Source of the DNA: Chitinophagales bacterium
GTDB lineage: Bacteria > Bacteroidota > Bacteroidia > Chitinophagales > Saprospiraceae
Direction of reading: 5' to 3'
DNA: 64,000 bases
Assembly: GCA_013299105.1 (NCBI GenBank)
Contig: JAAFJY010000003.1
Span: 1-64,000 of the forward strand
The notes under the pieces were generated by a model. That model had not been told where the DNA came from and did not search any database. It was given only the letters and a program-made list of their open reading frames with translations. The first letter of the stretch is position 1; every line of letters starts with the position of its first letter. Below are positions 44,018-54,700 of the stretch, piece by piece. The position numbers and the translations under genes were made by a program.

Positions 44018-44178
44018 GAGCATGTTTAAAATTTTATGTTTGCCATAAAACGGCCCAATTTCGCCAACTCTTCGTTAGGAAAATGCTCATTATGCGCTGC
44101 ATAACTCCGCTTTTCCTACCTCGATTAGTCAAAATTCGACTCGTTTTCTGCCTAAACCTCTAATATTTAAACAGGCTC
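44018..44178 (-). mobile_element. 161-bp MITE, copy 2
   Basis: Ends GAGCATGTTTAAA and TTTAAACAGGCTC, flanked by the 3-bp direct repeat TGA (44015-44017 and 44179-44181). Relative to its downstream gene it has the same orientation as copy 1 (27613-27773). Differences from copy 1 are scattered point changes. No coding content. Confidence 0.85.
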
Positions 44179-44256
44179 TGAGTTTGTAAATAGTTGGCTG
44201 AAAAGATAGTAGATTTTTTGATAGATCGACCAAACCAGACATCGCTCTTCTAAATC

Positions 44257-44916
44257 TTACTTCAATTCCACCGAAAAGGTAATCTTCTGTTCTGGCATGT
44301 CCTCGCCATAGGTGCGCACTTCCGAGATTTTCTCCACCACCTCCATGCCCTTGGTCACGCGGCCAAACACCGTGTAGCGGCCATCGAGGTTAGGCGCACC
44401 ACCGAGTTTTTCAAAAATCTCGATTTGATTGGGCGGGTACTTGCTGCGCAGTTCGTCCAGGTCTTCGTTGAGAAAACGGCGGCCCCGCACGATGTAAAAC
44501 TCGGAAGGGGAGGAGTTGTTGTTGGGATTGCCCTCATCGTAGTGGGCCATGGCCAGCGAACCGTATTGGTGGATGTACTCAGGCTTGGTTTCACGGGGAA
44601 TCAGGAAGCTGTAATGTACTTTTTTGACGTCCCCACCCTGGATCATGAAACTACTGATGACCCGGTAAAAAGTACAATCGTCAAAATGCCCCCCTTTGAC
44701 CATGCGAATGAAATTGGCGCGGTGCAAGGGCGTGTCTTTGAACAATTCCGCGTGGATATCGCCCATTGAGGTATGGATAACCACCTTGGTTTCGGGATTT
44801 TGTTGACCATATTCGCTCAACACTTTTTCCAGTTGGTCTTGGGGGATGTCCAGGTTGGCGTTTTTACAGGAAAAAATGAAGAGGCTGATGCACAGGGTGT
44901 AAAGAAGGGTTTTCAT
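44257..44916 (-). CDS. Cyclophilin-type peptidyl-prolyl isomerase lipoprotein
   Basis: A 219-residue lipid-anchored PPIase that speeds proline isomerisation during folding of exported proteins. Lipobox Cys about 17 (FIFSC). The cyclophilin core starts at VVIHTSMGDIHAELFKDTPLHRANF and shows FDDCTFYRVISSFMIQGGD (catalytic Arg in FYRV), SEFYIV and LDGRYTVFGRVTKGMEVVEKI. An insertion between FMIQGGD and SEFYIV (EYIHQYGSLAMAHYDEGNPNNNSS) is typical of Bacteroidota lipoprotein cyclophilins. Apparently monocistronic. Confidence 0.93.
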   Translation of the reverse strand: MKTLLYTLCISLFIFSCKNANLDIPQDQLEKVLSEYGQQNPETKVVIHTSMGDIHAELFKDTPLHRANFIRMVKGGHFDDCTFYRVISSFMIQGGDVKKVHYSFLIPRETKPEYIHQYGSLAMAHYDEGNPNNNSSPSEFYIVRGRRFLNEDLDELRSKYPPNQIEIFEKLGGAPNLDGRYTVFGRVTKGMEVVEKISEVRTYGEDMPEQKITFSVELK

Positions 44917-45033
44917 GGTTTGAATGCAACTGCTGGTGAATGGAATGGGGTAAATTTAGACGTAAATTTGGTTTTTGGCAGACGGTTTTTTTGTAAAACT
45001 GTCTTCGAACTTAGCTGGGTGTAAGAACCAATG

Positions 45034-45900
45034 CTACAACAACCCCAAAAACATCCCCAGCACCGGATTCGGATTCCTCCGCTCCCACAAGGCCGTGATT
45101 TCGGCGCGTTGGGGAATGTCTTTTAGTTCGATGAACTTCACAGCGGCGGTGGTTACCCGAGCAAAAGAACTGGGTAAAAAGGAAATGCCGAGCTTTTTTT
45201 CGATGAGGTGCAAAACCGTGTGGCCGTGCACCGTCTCGTGTACGATCTGAGGGCTGAACCCCGCGCCCTCGCAAATGCTCAGTTGCTGATGGTGGTACGC
45301 AGCACCATCTTGCCGGGTAGTCAGGATAAATTTTTCACGTGCTACTGCCGATAAACCAGGGAAATTCCTGCCATCAATCGGATGATCTGCGGGCAAGACC
45401 AAGGAAAAGGTTTCCTGGAAAATCAGGCGCTGCTCCCATTGCTCAGCAAATGGAGGATTGCGTACAAAAGCCACATCCAAGCGCCCTTTTTGCAATGCAT
45501 CCAACTGCGAAGCCGTCGTCATTTCTGACAAGTAAGTCTGAATTTTGGGATATCGTTGATTGAGTGCAACCAATACTTCTGGCAAAAAAGTATGGATGCA
45601 AGACCCCACGTAGCCCAGTCGAATCTCACCCTGCTCACCCCTGGCAATCATCGGGAGTTGGTTTTGCACCTCTTCCAATTGAGCCAAAACTTGTCGGGCT
45701 TCCTGCCAAAAATACGTCCCGGCAGGGGTCAAATTTACCTTGCGTTTGCTGCGCTCAAGCAGGGTGACTTGCAGCTCTTTCTCCAGGTCCTGGATTTGTT
45801 TGCTCAAGGCAGGTTGCACGATAAAGAGCCTTTGGGCCGCTCGCCCAAAATGCAATTCTTCCGCCAAGGTGACAAAATAGCGCAGGTGTCTCAATTCCAT
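45034..45900 (-). CDS. LysR-family transcriptional regulator
   Basis: A 288-residue LTTR. The N-terminal winged helix (MELRHLRYFVTLAEELHFGRAAQRLFIVQPALSKQIQDLE, key helix QPALSKQI) is followed by a linker helix and the periplasmic-binding-like effector domain (IRLGYVGSCIHTFLPEVL, PLFAEQ-type core, LVLPADHPI). It is transcribed away from hutH, with a shared 143-bp region to the hutH start, so it probably regulates the hut operon, perhaps with urocanate as ligand. That is inference; HutC (GntR type) is the commoner hut regulator. Confidence 0.9.
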   Translation of the reverse strand: MELRHLRYFVTLAEELHFGRAAQRLFIVQPALSKQIQDLEKELQVTLLERSKRKVNLTPAGTYFWQEARQVLAQLEEVQNQLPMIARGEQGEIRLGYVGSCIHTFLPEVLVALNQRYPKIQTYLSEMTTASQLDALQKGRLDVAFVRNPPFAEQWEQRLIFQETFSLVLPADHPIDGRNFPGLSAVAREKFILTTRQDGAAYHHQQLSICEGAGFSPQIVHETVHGHTVLHLIEKKLGISFLPSSFARVTTAAVKFIELKDIPQRAEITALWERRNPNPVLGMFLGLL

Positions 45901-45962
45901 TGATCACTTTTTTTGATTAAAACTACAAGAAAATACGATTTAGAGCAATTAATAAGAAGGGG

Positions 45963-45970
45963 TAATTTTG
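45963..45970 (+). promoter_or_regulatory. -7 element of the hut operon
   Basis: TAATTTTG is an exact TAnnTTTG match, 73 bases upstream of the hutH ATG; TTTA about 20 bases before it is a weak -33. The leader between holds a TTG start option at 45999. The AT-rich stretch aattaataagaagggg just upstream is where a LysR site would be expected. Confidence 0.5.
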
Positions 45971-46043
45971 TCTTGCCAAATAAAACCAAGGTAAAAGCTT
46001 GGCTGAAATAGAAATAAGCCAGGCTTTTACAAAACCACTCAAC

Positions 46044-47576
46044 ATGCCAGCAGTCCTGGACCAACTGGTCAAAACACCTGTTTACGAAATTGGTAGCAGC
46101 GCCCTCAGCTTGGAAAAAGTGCAACAAATCCTCAGCGAAGGTTGGAAGCTGGCCTTGTCGCCTACTGCACTTGCTCGCATTCAACAATGTCGGGCATACC
46201 TCGATCAAAAACTGGGAGAACCAGGGCAACTCTATTATGGTATCAATACGGGGTTTGGTTACTTGCAAAACATAGCCATCAATCCTGAAGAAACCATCGA
46301 CTTGCAGTACAATTTGCTGCAATCCCATGCCTGTGGAATGGGTGACGAAGTACCTGCTGGCATCGTTCGCCTGATGCTCTTGTTCAAGATTGAGTCGCTC
46401 GCACAAGGCTATTCTGCCGTCCAGCTCTGCACGGTAGAACGCCTGATCGATTTGTACAACCTCGATTTTTTGCCCCTCGTTTACACTCAAGGGTCGCTGG
46501 GGGCATCGGGTGACCTGGCCCCGCTCTCGCACCTCAGTCTTCCGCTGATTGGCTTGGGGCATCTTCGGGTGAAAGGAAAAAAGGTGCCCGCTGCGCAAGT
46601 TCTGTCCCAACAGGGTTGGAGCCCGATTTCGTTAAAAGCAAAAGAAGGGATTGCCCTGATCAACGGCACCCAATTCATGCTGGCCTATGGTTTTTACAAC
46701 CTGATGCTGGCCAAAAATGCCATTCACTGGGCCGACCTGATTGCCGCGATGAGCCTGGATGCTTTTGATGCCAGCCTCCAGCCTTTTCATCCACTTTTGC
46801 ACCAAATCAGGCCCCATCCAGGGCAAATGGCTACCGCCGAGCAGATTCGGACCTACCTTCAAGACAGCGAAATCGCCCAATTACCCAAATCCCAAGTGCA
46901 GGATCCCTATTCTTTCCGTTGCATTCCACAAGTGCATGGGGCTGCTAAAGATGCTTTTGCGCATGTGCTGGGTATTTTTACGCGTGAAGCCAACGCCGTT
47001 ACAGACAACCCCAATGTATTCCCGGAAGATGACCTTATCCTATCGGGCGGCAATTTTCACGGCCAAATTTTAGCCATTAGCCTAGACTATTTGTGCATCG
47101 CCATCGCCGAACTGGCCAGTATTTCTGAACGGCGCACCTACCAGTTGTTGTCGGGTCAAAGAGGGCTCCCCTTGTTTTTGGTCAAAAAGCCTGGCCTGCA
47201 TTCGGGCTTGATGATCCCGCAGTACACCGCTGCTGGCATCGTCAGTGAAAACAAACAACTCTGCACCCCGGCCTCGGTTGATTCCATTGTTTCGTCCAAC
47301 GGCCAGGAAGACCATGTCAGTATGGGGGCCAATGCCGCCGTAAAATGCGCAAGGGTGATGCACAATGTCGAGAAAGTACTGGCCGTCGAGTTGCTGAGTG
47401 CGGCACAAGCCCTGGATTTTCGACGCCCATTGCGCAGCGCTAGCCCAATCGAAGCCCTCCACCAGGCTTATCGCAAAGTGGTGCGGTTCAACGAACAAGA
47501 CCGGGTGCTGGCCGATGACATGCAAGCCAGTGTGGACTTTTTGAACGCTTACAAAACAAAAAACAATGACAACTGA
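46044..47576 (+). CDS. hutH: Histidine ammonia-lyase
   Basis: A 510-residue cytoplasmic enzyme that deaminates L-histidine to trans-urocanate, the first step of the hut route. The MIO prosthetic group forms from Ala154-Ser155-Gly156 in [18 protein letters not shown]. Also visible: [12 protein letters not shown] (catalytic Tyr), [29 protein letters not shown] and the C-terminal [16 protein letters not shown]. Start set at ATG 46044; a TTG 15 codons upstream would give a longer N-terminus. It overlaps hutU by 11 bp. Confidence 0.96.
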   Translation: MPAVLDQLVKTPVYEIGSSALSLEKVQQILSEGWKLALSPTALARIQQCRAYLDQKLGEPGQLYYGINTGFGYLQNIAINPEETIDLQYNLLQSHACGMGDEVPAGIVRLMLLFKIESLAQGYSAVQLCTVERLIDLYNLDFLPLVYTQGSLGASGDLAPLSHLSLPLIGLGHLRVKGKKVPAAQVLSQQGWSPISLKAKEGIALINGTQFMLAYGFYNLMLAKNAIHWADLIAAMSLDAFDASLQPFHPLLHQIRPHPGQMATAEQIRTYLQDSEIAQLPKSQVQDPYSFRCIPQVHGAAKDAFAHVLGIFTREANAVTDNPNVFPEDDLILSGGNFHGQILAISLDYLCIAIAELASISERRTYQLLSGQRGLPLFLVKKPGLHSGLMIPQYTAAGIVSENKQLCTPASVDSIVSSNGQEDHVSMGANAAVKCARVMHNVEKVLAVELLSAAQALDFRRPLRSASPIEALHQAYRKVVRFNEQDRVLADDMQASVDFLNAYKTKNNDN

Positions 47577-49218
47577 ACAAATAATTCACTACCAAACGCC
47601 AACTGGGACTACCCTCACTTGCAAAGGTTGGGTGCAAGAAGCAGCCCTGCGCATGTTGCTCAACAACATTGATCCAGCAGTGGCCGAGCTCCCGGAAGAC
47701 CTCATCGTGTATGGCGGACGCGGCAAAGCAGCGCGCAACCACGAGGCTTTGGAACTGATCATCAAAGCACTGAAGCAACTCAACGATGACGAAACCCTCT
47801 TGATCCAATCCGGCAAACCCGTTGCCGTTTTGCCTACTCACCCGGATGCACCTAGGGTAATCATTTCCAATTCTCAATTGGTGCCCAAGTGGGCCAACTG
47901 GGAACACTTCAACGAACTCGAACAAAAAGGGCTGATGATGTACGGCCAGATGACAGCTGGATCCTGGATTTACATTGGTTCGCAGGGCATCGTACAGGGC
48001 ACCTATGAAACTTTTGCGGCCATCGCCAATCGCCATTTTAAGGGTTCGCTCCAAAGAACCCTTACCGTAACCGCAGGGTTGGGGGGAATGGGCGGAGCTC
48101 AACCATTGGCAGTGACCATGAACGACGGCGTTTGCCTGGTGGCGGAAGCCGAAGAATGGCGCATCCACAAGCGCCTGCAAACCCGCTACCTCGATGAGCA
48201 AATGGACTCCATTGATAAGGCCATTGACCGGGCGCTGGATTTGCGCAAACGGGGCAAAAAACGCTCCATTGGTGTCCACTGCAACATCGTGCATTTGCTG
48301 CAACGACTGATGGAACGCAACATTACGCCCGATATATTGACGGATCAAACCTCGGCACACGACCCCATCATTGGCTATTTTCCACATGAAATAACGGTAG
48401 CACAAGCCAATGTACTGCGAACGCAAAATCCCACACAATACCTGGATTTGGCTTATGCGTCAATTGTTCGCCACGTTGAGTTGATGCTTGAATTGCAAAA
48501 AAGAGGTGCCATTACCTTTGATTATGGCAACAATTTGCGCGGACGTGCTGCGGAAAAAGGCTTGAAAAATGCTTTTGACTTTCCTGGTTTTGTCCCTGCT
48601 TACATTCGGCCCTTGTTTTGTGAGGGCAAAGGTCCTTTCCGTTGGGCGGCCCTTTCTGGTGATCCCGAGGACATCCGGGTCACCGATAAGCTGATCCTCG
48701 AACTTTTTCCCGAAAATGAATCACTGCACCGTTGGATCCACAAGGCACAGGAACAAATTGCTTTTCAAGGCCTTCCGGCGAGGATTTGCTGGTTGGGCCT
48801 GGGCGAACGAGAAAAGGCAGGCTTGGCATTCAACGAATTGGTGCGTACTGGTAAAGTCAAAGCCCCGCTTGTGATTGGCCGCGATCACCTCGACACGGGT
48901 TCAGTGGCCTCGCCAAATCGCGAAACCGAAGCGATGCTCGATGGCTCGGATGCGGTAGCGGATTGGCCCATTCTCAATGCGTTGATCAATACGGCTGGTG
49001 GGGCGTCTTGGGTTTCGCTGCATCATGGCGGTGGGGTAGGCATGGGGTATTCTATCCATGCAGGCATGGTCATCGTTGCCGACGGAACACTTGAGGCCGA
49101 TCGCCGCCTCCAACGCGTACTCCACAACGATCCGGCGATGGGGGTTATTCGCCATGCCGATGCAGGATACGACATAGCCAAAGACATGGCTCGAAAGCAC
49201 CGTTTGGAATTGAAATAA
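47566..49218 (+). CDS. hutU: Urocanate hydratase
   Basis: A 550-residue NAD-dependent enzyme that hydrates urocanate to imidazolone propionate. Typical motifs: [23 protein letters not shown]-type [20 protein letters not shown], the [22 protein letters not shown] block, a [16 protein letters not shown] nucleotide-binding stretch, YSFCPGQ-region equivalents and the C-terminal [37 protein letters not shown] segment. Length is normal. It is second in the hut operon, starting inside the end of hutH. Confidence 0.96.
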   Translation: MTTEQIIHYQTPTGTTLTCKGWVQEAALRMLLNNIDPAVAELPEDLIVYGGRGKAARNHEALELIIKALKQLNDDETLLIQSGKPVAVLPTHPDAPRVIISNSQLVPKWANWEHFNELEQKGLMMYGQMTAGSWIYIGSQGIVQGTYETFAAIANRHFKGSLQRTLTVTAGLGGMGGAQPLAVTMNDGVCLVAEAEEWRIHKRLQTRYLDEQMDSIDKAIDRALDLRKRGKKRSIGVHCNIVHLLQRLMERNITPDILTDQTSAHDPIIGYFPHEITVAQANVLRTQNPTQYLDLAYASIVRHVELMLELQKRGAITFDYGNNLRGRAAEKGLKNAFDFPGFVPAYIRPLFCEGKGPFRWAALSGDPEDIRVTDKLILELFPENESLHRWIHKAQEQIAFQGLPARICWLGLGEREKAGLAFNELVRTGKVKAPLVIGRDHLDTGSVASPNRETEAMLDGSDAVADWPILNALINTAGGASWVSLHHGGGVGMGYSIHAGMVIVADGTLEADRRLQRVLHNDPAMGVIRHADAGYDIAKDMARKHRLELK

Positions 49219-49236
49219 GTGGTGAAAAAATAAGGT

Positions 49237-50472
49237 ATGCTATTGACCAATATCAAATGCCTTTGGGGGCTGCGTGATCAATCCCTGGCTTTGCGGGGGG
49301 TGGAATTGGCCGTCTTGCCTTGCATCGAAAATGCGTATTTGCGCATCGAGGGGGAGCAGGTTGCTGATTTTGGGCCCATGCAGCAACTCCAGCACAAGGA
49401 GCGTTCTGGCCTGACTTTTGACCTGAGTGGCCAACACGTTTTGCCAGCTTGGTGCGATTCACATACGCATTTGGTTTTTGCAGGAAGCCGGGAGCAGGAG
49501 TTTGTCGACAAAATCCGGGGGCTCACTTATGCTGAAATTGCCCAAAAAGGCGGGGGCATCTTACATTCTGCCCAAAATCTTCAGCAAACCTCCAGCGAAA
49601 TCTTGTACGAGCAAGCCAAACAACGCCTGGATGGCTTAAAAAAACTAGGTACCGGAGCCATCGAAATCAAGAGCGGTTACGGCCTGACGACCGAAGCCGA
49701 GATCAAAATGCTTCGGGTGATCCAGCAATTGAAAAAGACGGCAGGAATTCCCATCAAAGCTACTTTTTTGGGTGCACATGCTTTTCCGGCGGCGTTCAAA
49801 GAGGACCGCGAAGGGTATATCCGATTGCTGATCGAGGAGATGTTGCCGGTCATTGCCCGCGAAAACCTGGCCGACTACATCGACGTGTTTTGCGAGCAAG
49901 GATTTTTTACACCCAGCGAGACGACTCAGTTGTTGGACGCGGGGCGTCGATTCGGTCTCAAAGCCAAATTGCACGCCAACCAACTCCACAATTCGGGTGG
50001 GGTACAGGTGGGGGTGCAAGCAGGAGCTGTATCGGTAGATCACCTTGAGCACATTGGTGAGGAAGAAATCCACCTCTTGGCCCAGCATTCAACCGTAGCG
50101 ACTTTGCTGCCCTCCGCTGCGTTTTTCCTGCGTTTGCCCTACCCACCAGCCCGACAATTGATCGAAGCAGGGGCCGCAGTAGCCATTGCTAGCGACTTTA
50201 ACCCCGGCTCTTCACCCAGCGGAAACATGCCCTTGCTGGTTGCGCTCGCTTGTATTCAAATGCGCATGTTGCCCGAAGAAGCCATCAATGCGGCTACCTT
50301 CAATGGAGCCTGTGCGATGGAGGTACAGCAGGAAGTAGGAAGCATTGCGGTTGGTAAAAAAGCCAACCTGATCATCACCCAAGCCATGCATTCACTCGCG
50401 TATTTACCTTACTCGTTTGGCACCAACCTGATCGAAAGCGTAATTTTGAATGGCCAATTCATCCCCGACTGA
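49237..50472 (+). CDS. hutI: Imidazolonepropionase
   Basis: A 411-residue amidohydrolase-fold metalloenzyme that opens imidazolone propionate to N-formimidoyl-glutamate. Metal site HTHLVFAGSREQEF (from CDSHTHLVF), the GGGI...LKKLGTGAIEIKSGYGLTTEAEIKMLRV segment (key GTGAIEIKSGYGL), FLGAHAFPAAF, KLHANQLHNSGG (His), SVDHLEHIG (His) and ASDFNPGSSPSGNMP (Asp) are all present. It begins 18 bases after hutU and ends one base before the chosen hutG start. Confidence 0.96.
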   Translation: MLLTNIKCLWGLRDQSLALRGVELAVLPCIENAYLRIEGEQVADFGPMQQLQHKERSGLTFDLSGQHVLPAWCDSHTHLVFAGSREQEFVDKIRGLTYAEIAQKGGGILHSAQNLQQTSSEILYEQAKQRLDGLKKLGTGAIEIKSGYGLTTEAEIKMLRVIQQLKKTAGIPIKATFLGAHAFPAAFKEDREGYIRLLIEEMLPVIARENLADYIDVFCEQGFFTPSETTQLLDAGRRFGLKAKLHANQLHNSGGVQVGVQAGAVSVDHLEHIGEEEIHLLAQHSTVATLLPSAAFFLRLPYPPARQLIEAGAAVAIASDFNPGSSPSGNMPLLVALACIQMRMLPEEAINAATFNGACAMEVQQEVGSIAVGKKANLIITQAMHSLAYLPYSFGTNLIESVILNGQFIPD

Positions 50473-50473
50473 T

Positions 50474-51475
50474 ATGCATTTCTACCCCGTCGACCCAGCA
50501 CAAACCAGGGCCAGGATAAAAACCCGGCCACATGAAACCAAACTCGGCGAACGCATCCGGCTGCATGGTGTTTTGCAGGAAAACAGCCCCCGTTTTGTCT
50601 TGCTGGGGATTCGGGAAGACTTGGGAGCCAGGGCCAACTTGGGCCTAGGTGGTGCAGCAAGTGCCTGGGATGGTTTTTTGGATGCCTTTCTCAATATTCA
50701 AGACAATCCTTTTTTGCGTGGAGCAGACATCCAGTTGTTGGGGCATTTTGATTTTACGGCACTTGATTCCGTCCAGGGCTCCTCGTCCTTGCGAGATTTG
50801 GTGGCGCTGATGGATGATGAAATTGCGCCGCTGATCACCCAGATCGTGGCCTCTGGCCGTATTCCACTGATCCTTGGGGGCAGCCATGCCAGTGCCTATC
50901 CCAATTTGAGGGGCTGTGCAGAAGCAGGGCGCATGACCCAGCCAGCAAGGCAAGTAAATTGCATCAATCTGGATGCCCACAGCGACTACCGACCAATGGA
51001 AGGGCGACACAGCGGCAATGGTTTTCGCTATGCCCACGAGCAGGGCTACTTGCAACGTTATGCCATCATCGGTTTGCATGAAAACTACACACCAGATCAG
51101 GTCTGGCAGGACTTGCATCACCCCGACATCCAGTTCTCTACGTGGGAGGATATTTTTTTAAGGGAAAAAATAAATTTTAGCCAAGCCCTTGATCGTGCGA
51201 TCAATTTTGTACAAACCCCAGGTGCAGTAGTTGGGATCGAGTTGGATTTGGATTGCATCGAGCGGGTATTGTCCAGTGCAGTCACGCCAAGTGGGGTCAG
51301 TACCCAGCAAGCACGTTATTACGCCTACCAAACCGGGCTGCGTTGCAATGCCGCCTATTTGCACCTGTGTGAGGGAGCCATCAAGCTTGAAAATGGCCTG
51401 GAAGACCGGAGTACGGGAAAGTTATTGAGTTATTTGGTAAGTGATTTTGTGAAAGGGGTCCTGGATAGATCCTAA
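50474..51475 (+). CDS. hutG: Formimidoylglutamase (arginase family)
   Basis: A 333-residue binuclear manganese hydrolase that splits N-formimidoyl-L-glutamate into glutamate and formamide. Metal motifs: LGGSHASAYPNLRG (His), INLDAHSDYRPMEGRHSGNGFRYA (Asp-x-His-x-Asp) and GIELDLDCIERV (Asp-x-Asp). Start placed at ATG 50474, one base after the hutI stop; an in-frame ATG at 50450 inside hutI is possible. It closes the operon; no clear terminator was found after it. Confidence 0.93.
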   Translation: MHFYPVDPAQTRARIKTRPHETKLGERIRLHGVLQENSPRFVLLGIREDLGARANLGLGGAASAWDGFLDAFLNIQDNPFLRGADIQLLGHFDFTALDSVQGSSSLRDLVALMDDEIAPLITQIVASGRIPLILGGSHASAYPNLRGCAEAGRMTQPARQVNCINLDAHSDYRPMEGRHSGNGFRYAHEQGYLQRYAIIGLHENYTPDQVWQDLHHPDIQFSTWEDIFLREKINFSQALDRAINFVQTPGAVVGIELDLDCIERVLSSAVTPSGVSTQQARYYAYQTGLRCNAAYLHLCEGAIKLENGLEDRSTGKLLSYLVSDFVKGVLDRS

Positions 51476-51711
51476 AATTCCTTAACACTCTCCTCATTTA
51501 TGGTTAAATAAAATTCAAAGTCATTGTTCGCAGGTAACATTTCGATTTTTTACCTTGTCCTTGTTTATAGAAAATACTCGGGACCGATAAATCCCGGTGT
51601 AGTTGAAAAGTTGAAGTGTTGAAATGTTGAAGAGAAGGCCTCAGTGCTAAATCCCCGCCGAATGCCCTCTTTTCAACCTTTCAACCCTAAACTCTTAAAC
51701 TCCAAACAACA
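51476..51711 (+). repeat. R3 repeat with inverted partner in hutG downstream region
   Basis: About 51602-51640 is R3 (agttgaaaagttgaagtgtt, then gaaatgttgaagagaagg); about 51668-51705 is an inverted R3-like array (ctcttttcaacctttcaac). The two can form a long hairpin just before the next gene. A taccttgtcc at 51551 only loosely resembles a -7 box. 51476-51600 shows nothing else. Confidence 0.65.
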
Positions 51712-54700
51712 ATGAAACAGCCTGCAATTTTCGCCACCGTATGCACCACTTTGATCCTTTGTCTCGCTTTGAGCAGTCTCCAGGGCCAGATTCCGCCGGA
51801 CACCCTGCTCAAACGCGATCCGCTGAAAACCAAGCCCAAAAGGATCGATGTTATTCCCACTGAGGAGGAAAAAACGCCTGTGCCCGTCAACGACGCGCAG
51901 CTCAAATTCGATGACCTGATGCGCCGGGCAACAGGCAACGATGAAGCCCCCAAGCTGCTGCGCGAGGCGCGTGACCTCTGTGCGACGGCCAAACTCGAAG
52001 GCTGTGATGAAAAACTACGCCAGGCTGCCTCCCGCGAAATGCGGCGCTTATTGGACCTCAACCAGCAAAGCAAACTGGTCCCGGCCCGCGAACTTTGCGA
52101 CATGTTCCCTAGCGATAATTGTGGAGAACGCATTCGTGAAGCCGACGTGCGCCTGCGCTTTGAGGGCCTGATGGACGAAGCCAGTCGTGCCGGAACCTTT
52201 GCCCAAAAGCGCAGCAAACTGCTCGAAGCCAAAGCTTTTTGTGAAAAAAACAACCTGGCGGTGTTGGGCTGGAATTGTACTGGCAAAGCCGAAGAACAAC
52301 TCCAAAAACTGCTCAATGAGCGCTACACCGAATTGGCCAATAGCATCGCCTCCAAGCGTACTTTTGCCGAAAAATGGCGCACCATCGAGGAAATGGAAGA
52401 CCTGATCGCTGACAACCAAAGCTACTTGAGCGTTAAAAGCCGGGATTGGGAGGATCGCAAGTTCAAAGTCCTCGATGCGGAATTGGACTACCTGCGTGGC
52501 CGTTTTCGGAGCACCAATGATTTTCGCAGCAAGGAAGGTCTTTACCAAGACGCCCAAAACCTGGTGCGCAATTATCAACTCAGTGAAAAAGCCCTCTACG
52601 ATTTCGATTCGGGTATGCGCGAAGCCAGCCGGACCGAAATCCGCCAATTGTTGTACCCCAGCCGACGCCCCGATTTCCGCCAGCGCCTGGAGCAATTGGA
52701 AGATGCTCTGGCCATCGACCAAAAATATTTGAACCGGGAGTCGAACCGCAACATCATGGACGTGATTTACCGCGACCGTGAGGATGCCATCGCCCAGGCC
52801 GCTCGTCAGCCAACCTTGCGCGACCGCGAGGCCCATTTGCGCAATTATGCGGGTGAGTTTTGCCGCCTGCTCGACCAAAACGACCAACAATCCTGCTTTC
52901 GAGAATTAGAGGGCGTGACCGCTCGTTTTTACCAAGACGAACTGGGTGCTATGCAAGTGTTGGCCCGCAATGCCGCCCAGGCAGGTCGTGATTGGGGCGA
53001 AATCAACGCCCGTTACAACCAGGCTATTTCTTTCGTGAGCGGCAGTCGTCAGTATTTTAACCAAAACATCCTCAGTGGTTTGCAGGGCGAAAGGCAGCAG
53101 TCGCTCAGGCAATATTCGGACAATGTCCAACGCAGTTTTGCCGACCGCCTGCGCAGCAACAACCTCGATGCCGCCGAAGTCGCTTACCAAGACCTGCGCG
53201 AAATGCAGCGGGTTTCGGGTTTCCAGTTTGTGAATACCAATGGCCTTTTGCTTGACTTGCACAGCGAATACTTGCGCAAAATCGGCAGCCTGCGCAACCA
53301 ACAGCGCTTCGCCGAAGGATTCCGCCTCTTGGGCAAAGCCGAGGCGTTTGAAGAACAAATGACCCGTGGCACGGCCCCGCGCTATACTGCCCGCGATGAA
53401 CGCCGCGCCCTTAGCCAGGACCATTTCAATTACCTCCAAAACGAAGCGACCAGGGGCATGAACAACCCCGCCCAGGCCCAGCAAACCATCCGCCGCTTTG
53501 CATCGCTCGACTCAGCGGGACGGGTGTACAAGGGCTTGGTGAGCGATGCCCAATTGGCCCAAGCGAATGCCCTGAAGCGCAGTTTTGGTGCCCGCGCCTT
53601 GAATTACATCGACCAAAAGTTATTGGAAAAGGACGTGGACGCCGCCATCACTTACCACCAAGACTTGGGGGGCTTCATCAACGCCAGCCTGAGTGACAGC
53701 CTCAATCGCGCTTACCTGGCCAAGGGGGGCACGGTTTTTGAGCAAAAAATACTGACCCAAATTGTACAGCTCGAAAACCAAATCGCCAGTGGCTACCTCG
53801 ACGAGGCTGGTCGCAACCTGGCCGCATACCGCAAGGACAACCCCGCCCTGGCCCGCCGCTTGAAAGTGGAAGGACGCAACGAAGAGCGCTTTGCTGACAC
53901 CGAATTTTTGCTGAACCTGACCAAGGGCCAGACTTTCGCCGCCCAAGGCAATTTACAAGGCGCTTTGGACATCCTGAATCCCCTGGTACAAAAAGGCCAA
54001 ACCAGCAAAACCCGCCAAAAAGACGAAGCCACCCGCCTGCGCGACCAGTGTTTTGCGGACTTGGTCGGCCAAAAACTCAACGACATTGAGCGTGGTTACG
54101 ACCAGCAAAAGCGTTTTGAGGGCTTGAAAAACTTGCAATCTTTTTTGAACAATTACCGCTTGCCCTTGCCCAAAAACCTGCAAGATCGCTTCGGCACCCT
54201 GGCCAAAGAATCTTGTTTTTCGGAGCGTGAAAAGTATGAAGAAGGCCGAAAACAAGGCGATGCACTCCTGGCCCAGCGCAAGTACAGCCAAGCTTATGCG
54301 GCTTACCAGCAGGTGTACGAGCTCTGTCTGGCCTCATCTTATTGCGACCTGGACGCGACCAGTGTGAACAATTGGCTACGCAAGTACGAACCCGCCAAAG
54401 ATTACGAAGAAGACCTGGCCGAATGGCGGCAATTGGAGGGCAGTGCAGCCCACGCAGCCTTTGAAAAACAGTACCGCAAACTGGAAAAGAACTTCGATCA
54501 ATACAACATCAAGCAGTTTGGGTTCGAGCTGAAGCCGCTGGAGCAATACCTGCAAGACCCAGGCAAATTTGCCTTTGCAGCCTACTATATCGAGCAAAAC
54601 TGCCTGTTTTCGGACCAATTGCCCCTGATCAGTAACATCCTGGCGGCCAATTACGGCAGCAAAGGCTTGCAAGCAGAGGGTTTCAAGAAAATGGTGTACA

